NCBI RefSeq assembly: GCF_009496005.1
Contig: NZ_WIBF01000004.1
Location: 62,001 to 126,000, forward strand
Length of the DNA stretch: 64,000 nucleotides
Origin: Tritonibacter litoralis
GTDB taxonomy: Bacteria > Pseudomonadota > Alphaproteobacteria > Rhodobacterales > Rhodobacteraceae
Reading direction: 5' to 3'
Part shown: positions 9,133-18,041 of the stretch, one piece after another
Layout of the letters: each line of letters opens with the position of its first letter
Numbering within the stretch: position 1 is the stretch's first letter
The notes under the pieces: generated by a model
What the model was told of the DNA's origin: nothing
What the model saw: only the letters and a program-made list of their open reading frames with translations
The model's database searches: none
Made by a program: the position numbers and the translations under genes

Positions 9133-9861
9133 ATGCGGCAAAAGACTCTACTGCTGACGGGGGCGAGCCGGGGAATCGGTCATGCCACCGTGCGCCGGTT
9201 TCACAATGAAGGCTGGCGGGTAATCACCTGCTCTCGTCAGGCCCATCCAGAAGAATGCCCCTGGGGTGGCGGAGCCGAGGATCACGTTCAGCTGGATCTG
9301 GGCGACCCTGCCGATACGATCAATGCGGTAGGGCTGATCCAGGAGCGTATTGACGGCAAATTGGATGCGCTGGTGAACAACGCGGGCATTTCACCCAAGG
9401 CCGAGGATGGCGGCCGGTTGAATACATTGAACACAGATCTGGCCGATTGGGGGCGCGTGTTTCACGTGAACTTCTTTGCCCCGGTTGTGCTGGCGCGTGG
9501 TCTCAAGGATGAACTGGCAGCGGCCAAAGGATCGGTTGTGAATGTGACCTCGATTGCGGGCAGCCGTGTGCATCCTTTTGCGGGCGCGGCCTATGCGACC
9601 TCCAAGGCCGCACTGGCGGCGCTAACCCGTGAAATGGCCCATGACTTTGGCCCTATGGGGGTGCGGGTCAATGCAATTGCCCCTGGTGAGGTTGAAACCG
9701 CGATCCTGAGCCCAGGAACCGATAAAATCGTCGAGAAACTGCCGATGCAGCGTCTGGGCCAGCCGTCGGAAGTCGCGGATGCGATCTTTTACCTTTGTTC
9801 CGATCAAAGCTCCTATATCTCGGGTGCAGAGATCGAAGTGAACGGTGCCCAGCACGTATAA
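9133..9861 (+). CDS. SDR-family NAD(P)-dependent oxidoreductase
   Basis: A classical short-chain dehydrogenase of 242 residues: nucleotide-binding TGASRGIG (9-16), 'NNAG' near residue 80, catalytic Ser in 'NVTSIAGS', and Tyr154/Lys158 in 'YATSK'. The C-terminal 'YISGAEIEVNGAQHV' is standard for the family. The substrate is unknown. The ATG at 9133 has AGGAGA 6 nt upstream, which excludes a longer in-frame reading that starts in the argB promoter region. It is divergent from argB and convergent with the PepSY gene. Confidence 0.9.
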   Translation: MRQKTLLLTGASRGIGHATVRRFHNEGWRVITCSRQAHPEECPWGGGAEDHVQLDLGDPADTINAVGLIQERIDGKLDALVNNAGISPKAEDGGRLNTLNTDLADWGRVFHVNFFAPVVLARGLKDELAAAKGSVVNVTSIAGSRVHPFAGAAYATSKAALAALTREMAHDFGPMGVRVNAIAPGEVETAILSPGTDKIVEKLPMQRLGQPSEVADAIFYLCSDQSSYISGAEIEVNGAQHV

Positions 9862-9899
9862 AACGCCGCCGCCTGCGCCTGTTGCGCGGGTGGAATTTT

Positions 9900-9989
9900 A
9901 AGTATTTGGGAAAAGATGAAAAAGAGCCTCCATCAGGACACCTCTGTTCTGTGTTGAGGCTATTTGCTTTCGTCTTTTTAAAAATACTT
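9900..9989. repeat. 90-bp imperfect inverted repeat between convergent genes
   Basis: The left arm (9900-9921, AAGTATTTGGG then AAAAGATGAAA) and the right arm (9968-9989, TTTCGTC then TTTTTAAAAATACTT) are complementary apart from about four positions. GAGCCTC (9924-9930) also pairs with GAGGCT (9956-9961), giving one long hairpin. The arms are AT-rich in a GC-rich genome. It could act as a two-way terminator for the SDR gene and, on the other strand, beyond the PepSY terminator, or it could be a dispersed intergenic element. Only this copy is present in the window. Confidence 0.6.
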
Positions 9990-10020
9990 ATGCGTGCCCT
10001 AAGGACTTGGAACCAAGGTT

Positions 10021-10054
10021 AAAAAAGGCCCGCATACCGCATGGGTTGCGGGCC
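10021..10054 (-). terminator. Rho-independent terminator after the PepSY gene
   Basis: On the minus strand GGCCCGCA (10054-10047), a 12-nt loop, TGCGGGCC (10034-10027) and six T (10026-10021). It is the end point for leftward transcripts from the gene at 10199-11626. The DNA at 10055-10198 contains nothing that I can identify. Confidence 0.82.
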
Positions 10055-10198
10055 AGTTTCGGGCATGGATGCCTGTCGCAAGCGTCATGCAGGGCACCAA
10101 AGGCGGCCTGCATTGGTCTGACTGGGAAGGGACGTCGACGCAGAGCATCCGTGCCCGTCGGCCTGGTGTGAAACAGGCTGACATAGCAGAGCGAAAGG

Positions 10199-11626
10199 TT
10201 AGCTAAGCGCCCGTTTTAGAACTGGCAGATTGCTCAGTAACAGTACGTCCAGTGCCAAAACGACCAGCAGTGTCACCCCCACAAGCGGGAAGGCCAGGGC
10301 GCAGAACAGACCAACAAGAAGGGCACCTTTCCAGAACGGTAGGTCTGCGGGCACAGGCGGAGCAGCCAGACGTGCTGCGCCGCTCGGGCGGCGTTTTACC
10401 CACATTACAATGCCCGAGACGCTGATGAAGATGACTGAGAGGCAGAATACAAGGTTCAGGACAAAGTTCCACGTGCCCATCAGCCCCATATGGAAGGGAA
10501 TGCCAACGGCCATGGATTTGCCGGCCCAGGAATAATCCGCATAGGCCACATCAGCGAGGATCTTGCCGCTGTATTGATCCACATGGATGGTTCGGTCGAT
10601 GAAAGGATCATCACTGTCCGATGACATGCTGTCGCGGTTGATGGTCCACACGCCTTTGTCGCTGCCGGGATAGGCCAGGCGGAAACGCCCCTCCATCCCC
10701 AAGGCGCGTCCCAGGGCGATGACGGTTTCGGCTGTTACCGGCTCACCTTCGGCAGTGCCGGTGATCCCGGCCTCTGAGCCTGAGGCTGGCATCGGTGTCT
10801 GTTCCAGCGCCCAGGGCACATCATTGGTGTGGCCGTGGTTCAGATGTGCGGCGTGGGTTGTGTCCGACAGGGGGACCGCATCCCATTTCTGCGCCGGAAA
10901 GGTCGACCAGGCCTGCACAAACTTGCCGCCCCAGATCCCGGTCCAGGACAGGCCCGAAATCAGGAAGACGATCAACAGCGCGGACATCCAGAACCCAACC
11001 ACCCCGTGCAGACTTTTCCAAAGGGCGCGGCGCCGCGCGGAAAAGTCGGGCAGAAGAGCAGCGCGCCAGTTGTCGCGCGGCCACCAGATATAAAGCCCGG
11101 TCAGAACCAGCAAGAGGCCCAGACCGGCTGCGATCTCAATCAGCCGGTCACCGGTGTCGCCGATCAGAAGTGAGCCGTGCAGATTGTCGGCCCAGTCGTA
11201 CCAGCCGGCGCGGCGGTCCCAGACCTTGAGCACCTCACCGGTGTATTGGTTCAGGGCGACCAGCCGCTGGCCCTCGTCGGTTTTGATCCGAAAAACCGTG
11301 GCCAATGTTTCGGACTTGGGACCGATCCATTCCGCCAGGTCTCCCGGTTGGGCCGCCAGCGCTGCGGCGGCCTGCCTGTCGTAGGGCAGCGCTTGTTCGG
11401 TCACGGTGGTGAGTTGGATTTTCTCGCCATCACGACCGTCGAACTGGGTGATCAACATCATCATCAGCCCGGTCACGGCCAGCATGATCATAAAGGGGAC
11501 GACATAAAGGCCTGCGTAGAAATGCCAGCGCCATGCGGCAAAATAGAATTTTTGCGCCAGTTTATCAGGGTCTTGCGCAGCTGCGCGGGTGGGGTGGGGT
11601 TGGCGTGCTGCCGGTGTGGTTTCCAT
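10199..11626 (-). CDS. PepSY-associated transmembrane protein
   Basis: The 475-residue protein has an N-terminal helix after 'WRWHFYAGLYVVPFMIML', central helices near 'GLGLLLVLTGLYIWWPR' and 'WMSALLIVFLISGLSW', and a helix pair at the C-terminus, with PepSY-like periplasmic segments between ('YTGEVLKVWDRRAGW', 'VDQYSGKILADVAYADYSW'). Such proteins are often linked to siderophore or metal handling, possibly as ferric reductases; the histidines in the helices could bind heme. The ATG at 11626 has GGAGAG 8 nt upstream and excludes a 7-codon extension. It lies 76 bp after the DUF2946-like gene on the same strand. Confidence 0.85.
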   Translation of the reverse strand: METTPAARQPHPTRAAAQDPDKLAQKFYFAAWRWHFYAGLYVVPFMIMLAVTGLMMMLITQFDGRDGEKIQLTTVTEQALPYDRQAAAALAAQPGDLAEWIGPKSETLATVFRIKTDEGQRLVALNQYTGEVLKVWDRRAGWYDWADNLHGSLLIGDTGDRLIEIAAGLGLLLVLTGLYIWWPRDNWRAALLPDFSARRRALWKSLHGVVGFWMSALLIVFLISGLSWTGIWGGKFVQAWSTFPAQKWDAVPLSDTTHAAHLNHGHTNDVPWALEQTPMPASGSEAGITGTAEGEPVTAETVIALGRALGMEGRFRLAYPGSDKGVWTINRDSMSSDSDDPFIDRTIHVDQYSGKILADVAYADYSWAGKSMAVGIPFHMGLMGTWNFVLNLVFCLSVIFISVSGIVMWVKRRPSGAARLAAPPVPADLPFWKGALLVGLFCALAFPLVGVTLLVVLALDVLLLSNLPVLKRALS

Positions 11627-11702
11627 GCGGAATACTCTCCATACCAATGGGGCTCCGGACCCAGATCATGGGCCGGTGAATTCATACAAAGCTGTTGGGA
11701 AT

Positions 11703-12068
11703 TCAGGAGAGTGTGGGTGGGCCGCGGGCGTCATAGCGCCAGTGGAACCCGGCGCTGTGATGGGTAAAGGCCGCGTGCGCCCAGGACGACCGGCGCAGGG
11801 ACAGATCCAGCGGCAGGGCCGGACTTTCGGTCAGCATGGCTGTCTGTGACAGTGCAGCAAAGGGGCAAATGCGATCGCCGTCGTGATCCTCTCCGTCATG
11901 AGGAGAGGTGTCGTTGCCCAGGTCGACCCATTGTTCCACATCCCCTTCGGAGGTGCAGATCACCATCAGAACCTTGCCGTCGGTTCCCACCGTTGGCATC
12001 CAGCCAGACGGGACCATCCCGGCGACAGCCAGGGCAATCAACAGGAGATATGACGACAGGCGATTCAT
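11703..12068 (-). CDS. DUF2946-like small exported protein
   Basis: A 121-residue protein with an N-terminal hydrophobic segment ('YLLLIALAVAGMVPSGWMP'), a central 'MVICTSEGD' and a 'ICPFAAL' motif. This resembles DUF2946 proteins, where a Cys and a CPF motif are conserved and which often lie near metal-uptake genes. A His/Asp-rich stretch ('SPHDGEDHDGD') could bind metal. It starts 3 bp after engB ends and precedes the PepSY gene. A joint role in metal handling is inferred from context only. A 59-codon upstream extension lies inside engB and was not used. Confidence 0.65.
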   Translation of the reverse strand: MNRLSSYLLLIALAVAGMVPSGWMPTVGTDGKVLMVICTSEGDVEQWVDLGNDTSPHDGEDHDGDRICPFAALSQTAMLTESPALPLDLSLRRSSWAHAAFTHHSAGFHWRYDARGPPTLS

Positions 12069-12070
12069 TC

Positions 12071-12724
12071 TTAGGGGAGATTGGCGATAATCGCGCGCAG
12101 TGTCGAGATACCGTCGCCTTTCTCGGATGAGGTCAGCACAATCTCGGGATAGGCGGCGGGGTGTTTGGACAGGGCGGTTTTGACCTGTTCTATCACCTTC
12201 TCGCGGTCTTTGGCTTTGACCTTGTCCGCTTTGGTCATCACACATTGGAAGGTGACGGCCGAGGTGTCCAGCAGCTTCATGATCTCCTCATCCACCGCCT
12301 TGACCCCATGGCGGCTGTCAATCAGCACAAAGGCGCGGCGCAGGTTCTGGCGTCCGGACAGGTATTTTTTCAGCAGCTTCTGCCATTTCTCCACCACATC
12401 CAGCGGCGCATTGGCATAGCCATATCCCGGCAGGTCGACCAGATAATGGTCTGCACCTTGCATGAAAAAGTTGATCTCTTGCGTGCGGCCGGGCGTGTTG
12501 GAGGCGCGCGCCAGACCTTTGGTCCCGGTCAGCGCGTTGATCAGTGAGGATTTGCCCACATTGGAACGACCGGCAAAACAGACCTCGGTCCGGTCCGCAT
12601 CCGGCAGGCCATTCATGGCGACCACGCCTTTCAGAAACTCGGATTCGCGGGCAAACAGCTTGCGCCCTTTTTCCGAGGAGATCTCATCCGGCGCGTCCGC
12701 CAGGGTAAACTGCATCTGCATCAA
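12071..12724 (-). CDS. engB: Ribosome-biogenesis GTPase EngB (YihA/YsxC)
   Basis: The 217-residue protein has G1 'GRSNVGKSSLIN', G2/G3 with 'TPGRTQEINFF' and 'VDLPGYGYA', and G4 'TKADKVK', typical of the EngB GTPase needed for assembly of the 50S subunit. Two Met codons at the start (12724 and 12715) are both possible. Its ATG overlaps the stop of the MOSC gene (ATGA), consistent with a tightly packed operon running from yidC. Confidence 0.95.
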   Translation of the reverse strand: MMQMQFTLADAPDEISSEKGRKLFARESEFLKGVVAMNGLPDADRTEVCFAGRSNVGKSSLINALTGTKGLARASNTPGRTQEINFFMQGADHYLVDLPGYGYANAPLDVVEKWQKLLKKYLSGRQNLRRAFVLIDSRHGVKAVDEEIMKLLDTSAVTFQCVMTKADKVKAKDREKVIEQVKTALSKHPAAYPEIVLTSSEKGDGISTLRAIIANLP

Positions 12725-13470
12725 AGGACTTTCACAGGATCGCCCAGGTTGATACGGCCAGGGCGGACAACTTCGGCGGCCACCGAGAAATGCTGGTGGC
12801 CAAAGCTTTCATTCAGGGTTTTTAGTGTCTCAGCGTCGCGTTCGCCCGTATCCGGGTTGGCGGTGGTTGCCATGCAGCGTTTGACGCGTTCGCGGACCTG
12901 CAGGACGGCTTCGCCAATCTGAACCTCACGGTCGATCCAGGCCTCTTCGGCCCAGGCCTCGCCCAGATCAAACCAGATATTGCTGCGCCAGCGGGTGCGG
13001 GCCAGATCCTGACCCATCGCGGTTTCGACCGCTTTGTGAGAGGCGAGGTTTGCCAGCGTGATCGAGGCATAGGGCGTATCGGTCATGGCGCGGGACTTTG
13101 CCCGGACCAGCTGGGCGGGTGCCGGACGGTTTTCTGCCACCAAGGGGCGCACCCATTCCAGAAAGGCGGATGCATTGCCATCCGGCAAAAAGGTGATTTG
13201 CCCGGCGGTTGGATGGGTCAGCGTCAGCTCACCGGTTTTGTCGTTGAGCTGCGAGGCAATGGCCATCAGCTGGGGCGAGCCGGCCGCGCGGGTAAAGTTA
13301 CGACACGGTGCCCATTCAGAGCCATCGGCATCCTTGGCCTCCTCATGCGCAACCGCCCAAAGACGATCGCCGGGCAAAGCTTGCCCGGCGGTCAGGGTTA
13401 CCTGTTCCAACGTTTCACGACCATGTGCTTTGATCGAGTGACGCCAGATTTCTGTAACGGTGTTGGTCAT
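12721..13470 (-). CDS. MOSC-domain protein
   Basis: The 249-residue protein resembles MOSC proteins related to the C-terminal domain of molybdenum-cofactor sulfurases. It begins with an MOSC N-terminal-like beta region ('EIWRHSIKAHGRE', 'GQALPGDRLWAV') and has the core 'FRxN'-like segment 'RWRSNIWFDLGEAWAEE' and a conserved Cys in 'RVKRCMATTANPDTGERD'. A role in sulfur transfer to a metal cofactor is suggested by the family. It overlaps both yidC and engB by 4 bp. The yidC-MOSC-engB order recurs in alphaproteobacteria, although no molybdenum gene is nearby. Confidence 0.87.
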   Translation of the reverse strand: MTNTVTEIWRHSIKAHGRETLEQVTLTAGQALPGDRLWAVAHEEAKDADGSEWAPCRNFTRAAGSPQLMAIASQLNDKTGELTLTHPTAGQITFLPDGNASAFLEWVRPLVAENRPAPAQLVRAKSRAMTDTPYASITLANLASHKAVETAMGQDLARTRWRSNIWFDLGEAWAEEAWIDREVQIGEAVLQVRERVKRCMATTANPDTGERDAETLKTLNESFGHQHFSVAAEVVRPGRINLGDPVKVL

Positions 13471-15287
13471 TCGCTCTCCGGCTTCTCGCCACGCTTGAAG
13501 CTTTTCCTGATGTTGCCAAACACATCCGGCGTATAGCCGTGGCTGCGCATGATCAGGTACTGCTGGGCAAAGGTGATGGTGTTGTTTGCAATCCAGTAAA
13601 CCACCAGACCTGACGCAAAGCTACCCAGCATGAACATGAAGACCCACGGCATCCAGGCAAAAACCATCTGCTGTGTCGGATCGGTTGGCGCCGGGTTCAG
13701 TTTCTGTTGCAGCCACATGGACACGCCCAGAAGGATCGGCAGCACACCAATAAAGACCAGTGCCAGGATGCTTTCGGGGGCAGGGGAGGCCCAAGGCAAC
13801 AGGCCAAAGAGGTTGAACAAAGAGGTCGGATCCGGGGCCGACAGATCCTGGAACGGACCAAAGAAAGGCGCGTGACGCAGTTCCAGGGTGACAAAGATCA
13901 CCTTGTAGAGCGAGAAGAAGATCGGGATCTGAATGAGGATTGGCAGACAGCCTGCGGCCGGGTTGACCTTTTCCTTCTTATACAGCTCCATCATCTCTTT
14001 TTGCATTTTCTGGCGATCATCGCCTGCGCGCTCTTTCAGCTTCTCCATCTCGGGCTGGAGTTCCTTCATCTTCGCCATTGAAGAATAGGATTTCCATGCC
14101 AGAGGCAGCACCAAGACCTTGATCAGAATGGTCAGCGCGATAATCGCAACGCCCATATTGCCGATCAGCTGGTTCAGCCAGTGCAGCACGGCAAAGATCG
14201 GCTTGGTCAGCATAAAGAACCAACCCCAGTCGATGCTGTCGATAAAGCCTGCAATGCCTGCTTTTTCATAGGCTTTGATGGTGGCCCATTCCTTGGCACC
14301 GGCAAAAAGCTGGGTCGAGGTCGCGGCAGACGCGCCATCAGCAACCGTCATCGTCGGCATGACCACATCGGTCTGATAGATGTCACGGCGCGGGTCGTGT
14401 TTTGCAATGGCACGGTACGGCTGGCCGTTTTCTGGGATCAGCGTGGCCATCCAATAGTGGTCGGTAAAGCCGATCCAGCCGCTGTCTTCGACGGCGACGG
14501 TTTCCGCATTTGATGCATCACGTGGGTCGACTTCGAAATCCTCGAAGTTGCTGTATTTGACCTGGCTCAGCTCTCCGTCGGCTTCGCGCACCAGACCTTC
14601 GTGCAGAACAAAGAAGTTCTTGAGGTCTTGTGGCTCACCATGACGGGCAAGGGTGCCATAGGGGGCCAGCGCAACCGAAGCGCCGGTGGCATTGGTCACG
14701 GCCTGGTCGATTTTGAACATATAGTCCGCATCCACCGAGATGGTGCGGGTAAAGGACAAGCCCTTGCCGTTGTCCCAGGTCAGCGTGACGGGGGTCTCAG
14801 GCGTCAGGGTCGCGTCCGGGCTGGCGGACCACAACGTGTTTGCGCCGGGGACGTCATCAATGCCAAGGCCGGTACCAGGCGCCCAACCATAGAGCGCGTA
14901 ATAGGCGTTGGCCTGACCCACGGGGGTCAGCAGATGAACAATGTCCGAGGCGGGATCATTGGTGACCTGATAATCCTTGAGCGCCAGATCATCGATACGA
15001 CCGCCCTTGAGCGAGATCGAGCCTTTGAGGCGCGGGCTGTCGATGGCGACACGGGGCGCGTCGTCTTCGGCATCGGCTGTGGTGCTGACCGCCTGTGCGT
15101 CAGCGGCGCCGGCTGCAGCCGCCGCAGGCGCTGACACCGCACCATCTGTTGGCGGGGTCAGGTCGGACTGGGCCAGCTCTGTTGGCGCAGGCTCGTCAGC
15201 CGGCGGGGGGAAAAACGTATACCAACCGAGCAGCACGACAGCGCTGAGAGCGGTTGCAAGGAGAAGGTTCTTGTTCTGATCGTCCAT
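13467..15287 (-). CDS. yidC: Membrane protein insertase YidC
   Basis: The 606-residue protein has an N-terminal anchor ('LLLATALSAVVLLGWYTFF'), a Pro/Ala-rich linker, a large periplasmic beta domain and, from about residue 350, the conserved Oxa1-type five-helix core ('NMGVAIIALTILIKVLVLPL', 'GCLPILIQIPIFFSLYKV', 'MPWVFMFMLG'). It inserts proteins into the inner membrane with or without SecYEG. The ATG at 15287 was preferred to one 6 codons upstream because it gives the usual 'MDDQNKN' N-terminus. It heads the yidC-MOSC-engB group; rnpA and yidD lie further upstream. Confidence 0.96.
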   Translation of the reverse strand: MDDQNKNLLLATALSAVVLLGWYTFFPPPADEPAPTELAQSDLTPPTDGAVSAPAAAAAGAADAQAVSTTADAEDDAPRVAIDSPRLKGSISLKGGRIDDLALKDYQVTNDPASDIVHLLTPVGQANAYYALYGWAPGTGLGIDDVPGANTLWSASPDATLTPETPVTLTWDNGKGLSFTRTISVDADYMFKIDQAVTNATGASVALAPYGTLARHGEPQDLKNFFVLHEGLVREADGELSQVKYSNFEDFEVDPRDASNAETVAVEDSGWIGFTDHYWMATLIPENGQPYRAIAKHDPRRDIYQTDVVMPTMTVADGASAATSTQLFAGAKEWATIKAYEKAGIAGFIDSIDWGWFFMLTKPIFAVLHWLNQLIGNMGVAIIALTILIKVLVLPLAWKSYSSMAKMKELQPEMEKLKERAGDDRQKMQKEMMELYKKEKVNPAAGCLPILIQIPIFFSLYKVIFVTLELRHAPFFGPFQDLSAPDPTSLFNLFGLLPWASPAPESILALVFIGVLPILLGVSMWLQQKLNPAPTDPTQQMVFAWMPWVFMFMLGSFASGLVVYWIANNTITFAQQYLIMRSHGYTPDVFGNIRKSFKRGEKPESE

Positions 15288-15408
15288 CTGGGACTGCCAC
15301 CTCATGCGTGCAAATGACAGGGTGGTTCAACAGACCTAGGTGCAAAAGGTCAAGCAGAATCCGGGCTGATGATCGGATCAGCTGGGTGTTTGTCTGCTTT
15401 TACAAAGC

Positions 15409-15427
15409 AAAATCGCGCTGCGGCGCG
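15409..15427 (-). terminator. Small terminator-like hairpin after the EAL gene
   Basis: On the minus strand CGCGC (15427-15423), a 4-nt loop, GCGCG (15418-15414) then ATTTT. The stem is short but GC-only and starts 2 bp after the stop codon. It probably separates the EAL gene from the yidC group. Confidence 0.5.
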
Positions 15428-15428
15428 C

Positions 15429-16967
15429 CTATGAGGAGGCGCCGCCGATGGCTGGGGGTTCTTTCAATTTGGAGATATGGGCCGAAATCCAGTCCAGCGT
15501 CTGGTCAAAGGGCACTGGGCGGCCAATGCCATAGCCCTGCACGTGGTCGCAGCCCAGCTGCGCCAAAAGAGCATGTTCCCCGACGGTTTCCACCCCTTCG
15601 GCCAGGGTCTCCAGTTCAAGCCGTTCGGCCATTGTCAGGATCGCGGCGACCATTTTCTGCTGTTCTGCATCGCGGTCGGATTTGGTGACAAAGGACCGGT
15701 CGATCTTGATCCGGCTCACATTGAACCGGCGCACCGCACCGATTGACGCATGTCCCGTGCCAAAGTCGTCCAGATCGATGCCGCAGCCCAATTCACCCAA
15801 TGCGGCAATATTGCGCACAATCATATCGTCGGGGCTGTCGCTGACCACGGTCTCCAGCACTTCGATGCACAGGCGGTTGGCGTCCAGACTAAATCGTTCC
15901 AGATCCCATTTGATCCGTTCGACCAGACCGGGGTTGCGCAGCTCATCGGCGGCAAAGTTCACGCCCACCTGCGGCACGTCCACACCAGCGGCATCCCAGG
16001 CTTTGAGCGCGGACAGAGACTGATACACCATCACTTCGCTCAACCGTTCCATCAGCCCGGCGTCTTCCAGCGCGGGCAAAAATGTGGTCGGCGGGATCAT
16101 TCCATGCACGGGGTGCACCCAGCGGGCCAGCGCTTCAAAGCCGGAAATCTGGCCGGTGTCGGTGCTGATCTGCGGCTGGAACCAGGCCTGAATCTGACCG
16201 CTTTCCAGGGCTTGCACCACTTCGCCGTGCAGATTGCGGCGGCGTTTGGTGCGGTGGTGCAGTTCCGAGGAATAGGCGCGCATGCCCGAGGGGCCATTGT
16301 GCTTGGCCTCTTCCAGCGCGGCAAAGGCGGCGGCAACCCAGCTTTCGGATTCTTCTTCGGGCGATTGGCGGCGGGTGCAGAACCCGATCGAGCAGGTCAC
16401 ATAGATGCTGGTGCCGTCCAGCTGGATCGCTTCTTCCAGTTTGGTCTGATAACGGCTGGCAAGCTGGATGCAAAGTTCCAGATCCAATTGCGGCATCACA
16501 CTGAGGCAAATGCCAAATTTATTGCTGGCGATCCGTGCCACACAATCGCGTGACCGGGTGGCCTCGCTCAGCCGTTGGCCCAATTGACGCAGTACATATT
16601 CAACCGATTGCTCGCCATATTCACTCTCAAGCTCGGCGAACTGGTCGATTTCAATGATAAAAACCGCGGAGTTTTGCTCTTTGCGCCCGGCGGTTTCAAA
16701 CACCTCTTGGGTGACCATCTCAAACCCGTCGCGCAGCACAAGCCCGGTCGTTGAATCCAGCGGTGCGTTGGTTCCACGTGAAAAGAAGCCAAGGCCGGCA
16801 AAAAACAAGGGCAGGCCCAGGGCCGCAATCATCAGCGCGTGTTCGCCACCCATCCAATAGGTGCCCAACGTCAGAGCAGGCAGAAACGCCAACACAGGCG
16901 GACCCAACAGGACCGGCGCAAGAGAATTACGCAGCCGTGCCAGCAGACCTGAGTTTAACATGTTCAT
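15429..16967 (-). CDS. EAL-domain phosphodiesterase with degenerate GGDEF domain
   Basis: The 512-residue protein has two N-terminal membrane helices (about residues 20-65), a diguanylate-cyclase fold in which the GGDEF signature is replaced by 'ASNKF' (near 147), and an EAL domain with 'FEALARW' (near 279), 'DDFGTG' (near 400), 'KIDRSF', 'LAEGVET' and 'QGYGIGRP'. The catalytic EAL residues look complete, so it probably hydrolyses cyclic-di-GMP, while the GGDEF part is likely regulatory. The ATG at 16967 has AAAGG 7 nt upstream; a GTG 8 codons earlier is the alternative. The flagellar genes of the window are a plausible but unproven target. Confidence 0.9.
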   Translation of the reverse strand: MNMLNSGLLARLRNSLAPVLLGPPVLAFLPALTLGTYWMGGEHALMIAALGLPLFFAGLGFFSRGTNAPLDSTTGLVLRDGFEMVTQEVFETAGRKEQNSAVFIIEIDQFAELESEYGEQSVEYVLRQLGQRLSEATRSRDCVARIASNKFGICLSVMPQLDLELCIQLASRYQTKLEEAIQLDGTSIYVTCSIGFCTRRQSPEEESESWVAAAFAALEEAKHNGPSGMRAYSSELHHRTKRRRNLHGEVVQALESGQIQAWFQPQISTDTGQISGFEALARWVHPVHGMIPPTTFLPALEDAGLMERLSEVMVYQSLSALKAWDAAGVDVPQVGVNFAADELRNPGLVERIKWDLERFSLDANRLCIEVLETVVSDSPDDMIVRNIAALGELGCGIDLDDFGTGHASIGAVRRFNVSRIKIDRSFVTKSDRDAEQQKMVAAILTMAERLELETLAEGVETVGEHALLAQLGCDHVQGYGIGRPVPFDQTLDWISAHISKLKEPPAIGGASS

Positions 16968-17032
16968 TTGCGGACCTTTCACCTTTATCACCGGCTTGGG
17001 TCCACACTAGGGGTTCTGATCTGACTGAACCT

Positions 17033-17920
17033 TTAACGCAAAAGCGGAATCTCCTCAGATTCAGACGAATTATCCGCTTTTTTTGTGGTGAGCTCCATGA
17101 AATCAAACAGTTTGGGGTCCAAAAGATGCGAGGGGCGCGCATTCATCAGGGCCCGAAACATCACCTGACGGCGACCGGGGCTGTTTGATTCCCACTGGTC
17201 CAGGATCTGTTTGACCTGCTGGCGCTGCAACCCGTCCTGGCTGCCGCACAGATCACAGGGGATAATCGGATAGCCCATGTCGCGGGCGAACTTCTCACAA
17301 TCGGCCTCGGCCACATGGGCCAGCGGGCGATAGACAAACAGATCGCCTTCTTCGTTCACCAGCTTGGGCGGCATTGTCGCCAGACGTCCGCCATGAAAGA
17401 GATTCATGAAGAAGGTTTCCAGAATGTCGTCGCGATGATGCCCCAGAACCACGGCCGAACAGCCCTCTTCACGCGCGATCCGATACAGGTTGCCGCGCCG
17501 CAGACGAGAGCAAAGTGCGCAATAGGTCCGCCCTTGGGGCACTTTGTCCATCACAATCGAATAGGTGTCCTGATATTCGATCCGGTGGGGGACGCCCATT
17601 TTCTCCAGAAAGTCCGGCAGAACAGTGGCGGGAAAGCCAGGCTGACCCTGATCCAGATTACACGCCAGTAAATCCACCGGCAAAAGCCCGCGCCATTGCA
17701 ATTCATAAAGAACCGCCAGCATGGTATAGCTGTCCTTGCCGCCCGACAGGCAGACCAGCCATTTGGGACGGCTGCCGTCTTCGCGCTTCTCGACCATGCC
17801 ATACTGCTCGATCGCCTCGCGTGTATAGCGAACGATACGTTTGCGCAGCTTCTTGAAGGCGGTGGTGGTCGGCGCGCCTGCAAACAGCGGGTGGATTTCG
17901 TCCAGATCATCATCAAGCAT
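17033..17920 (-). CDS. ttcA: tRNA 2-thiocytidine(32) synthetase TtcA
   Basis: The 295-residue protein has the PP-loop '[11 protein letters not shown]' (from about residue 57) and two CxxC motifs, 'CALC' near 133 and 'CDLC' near 222, which bind the Fe-S cluster needed for thiolation of C32 in some tRNAs. The C-terminal '[15 protein letters not shown]' is typical. The ATG at 17920 follows a GGGGG stretch; a 12-codon upstream extension is in frame but unlike the family. It is divergent from the DUF3833-like lipoprotein gene. Confidence 0.94.
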   Translation of the reverse strand: MLDDDLDEIHPLFAGAPTTTAFKKLRKRIVRYTREAIEQYGMVEKREDGSRPKWLVCLSGGKDSYTMLAVLYELQWRGLLPVDLLACNLDQGQPGFPATVLPDFLEKMGVPHRIEYQDTYSIVMDKVPQGRTYCALCSRLRRGNLYRIAREEGCSAVVLGHHRDDILETFFMNLFHGGRLATMPPKLVNEEGDLFVYRPLAHVAEADCEKFARDMGYPIIPCDLCGSQDGLQRQQVKQILDQWESNSPGRRQVMFRALMNARPSHLLDPKLFDFMELTTKKADNSSESEEIPLLR

Positions 17921-18041
17921 GGCCCGCCCCCTACCGAAGGCGCAGGGTTTTGCCAAGAAAAAAAGGGCGCGAGCCGCAGTCCCAAATGATCTGCGCCGCC
18001 CGGTGCCACGTATACGTCCATGACTTGAGAGGAGAGAGAGT

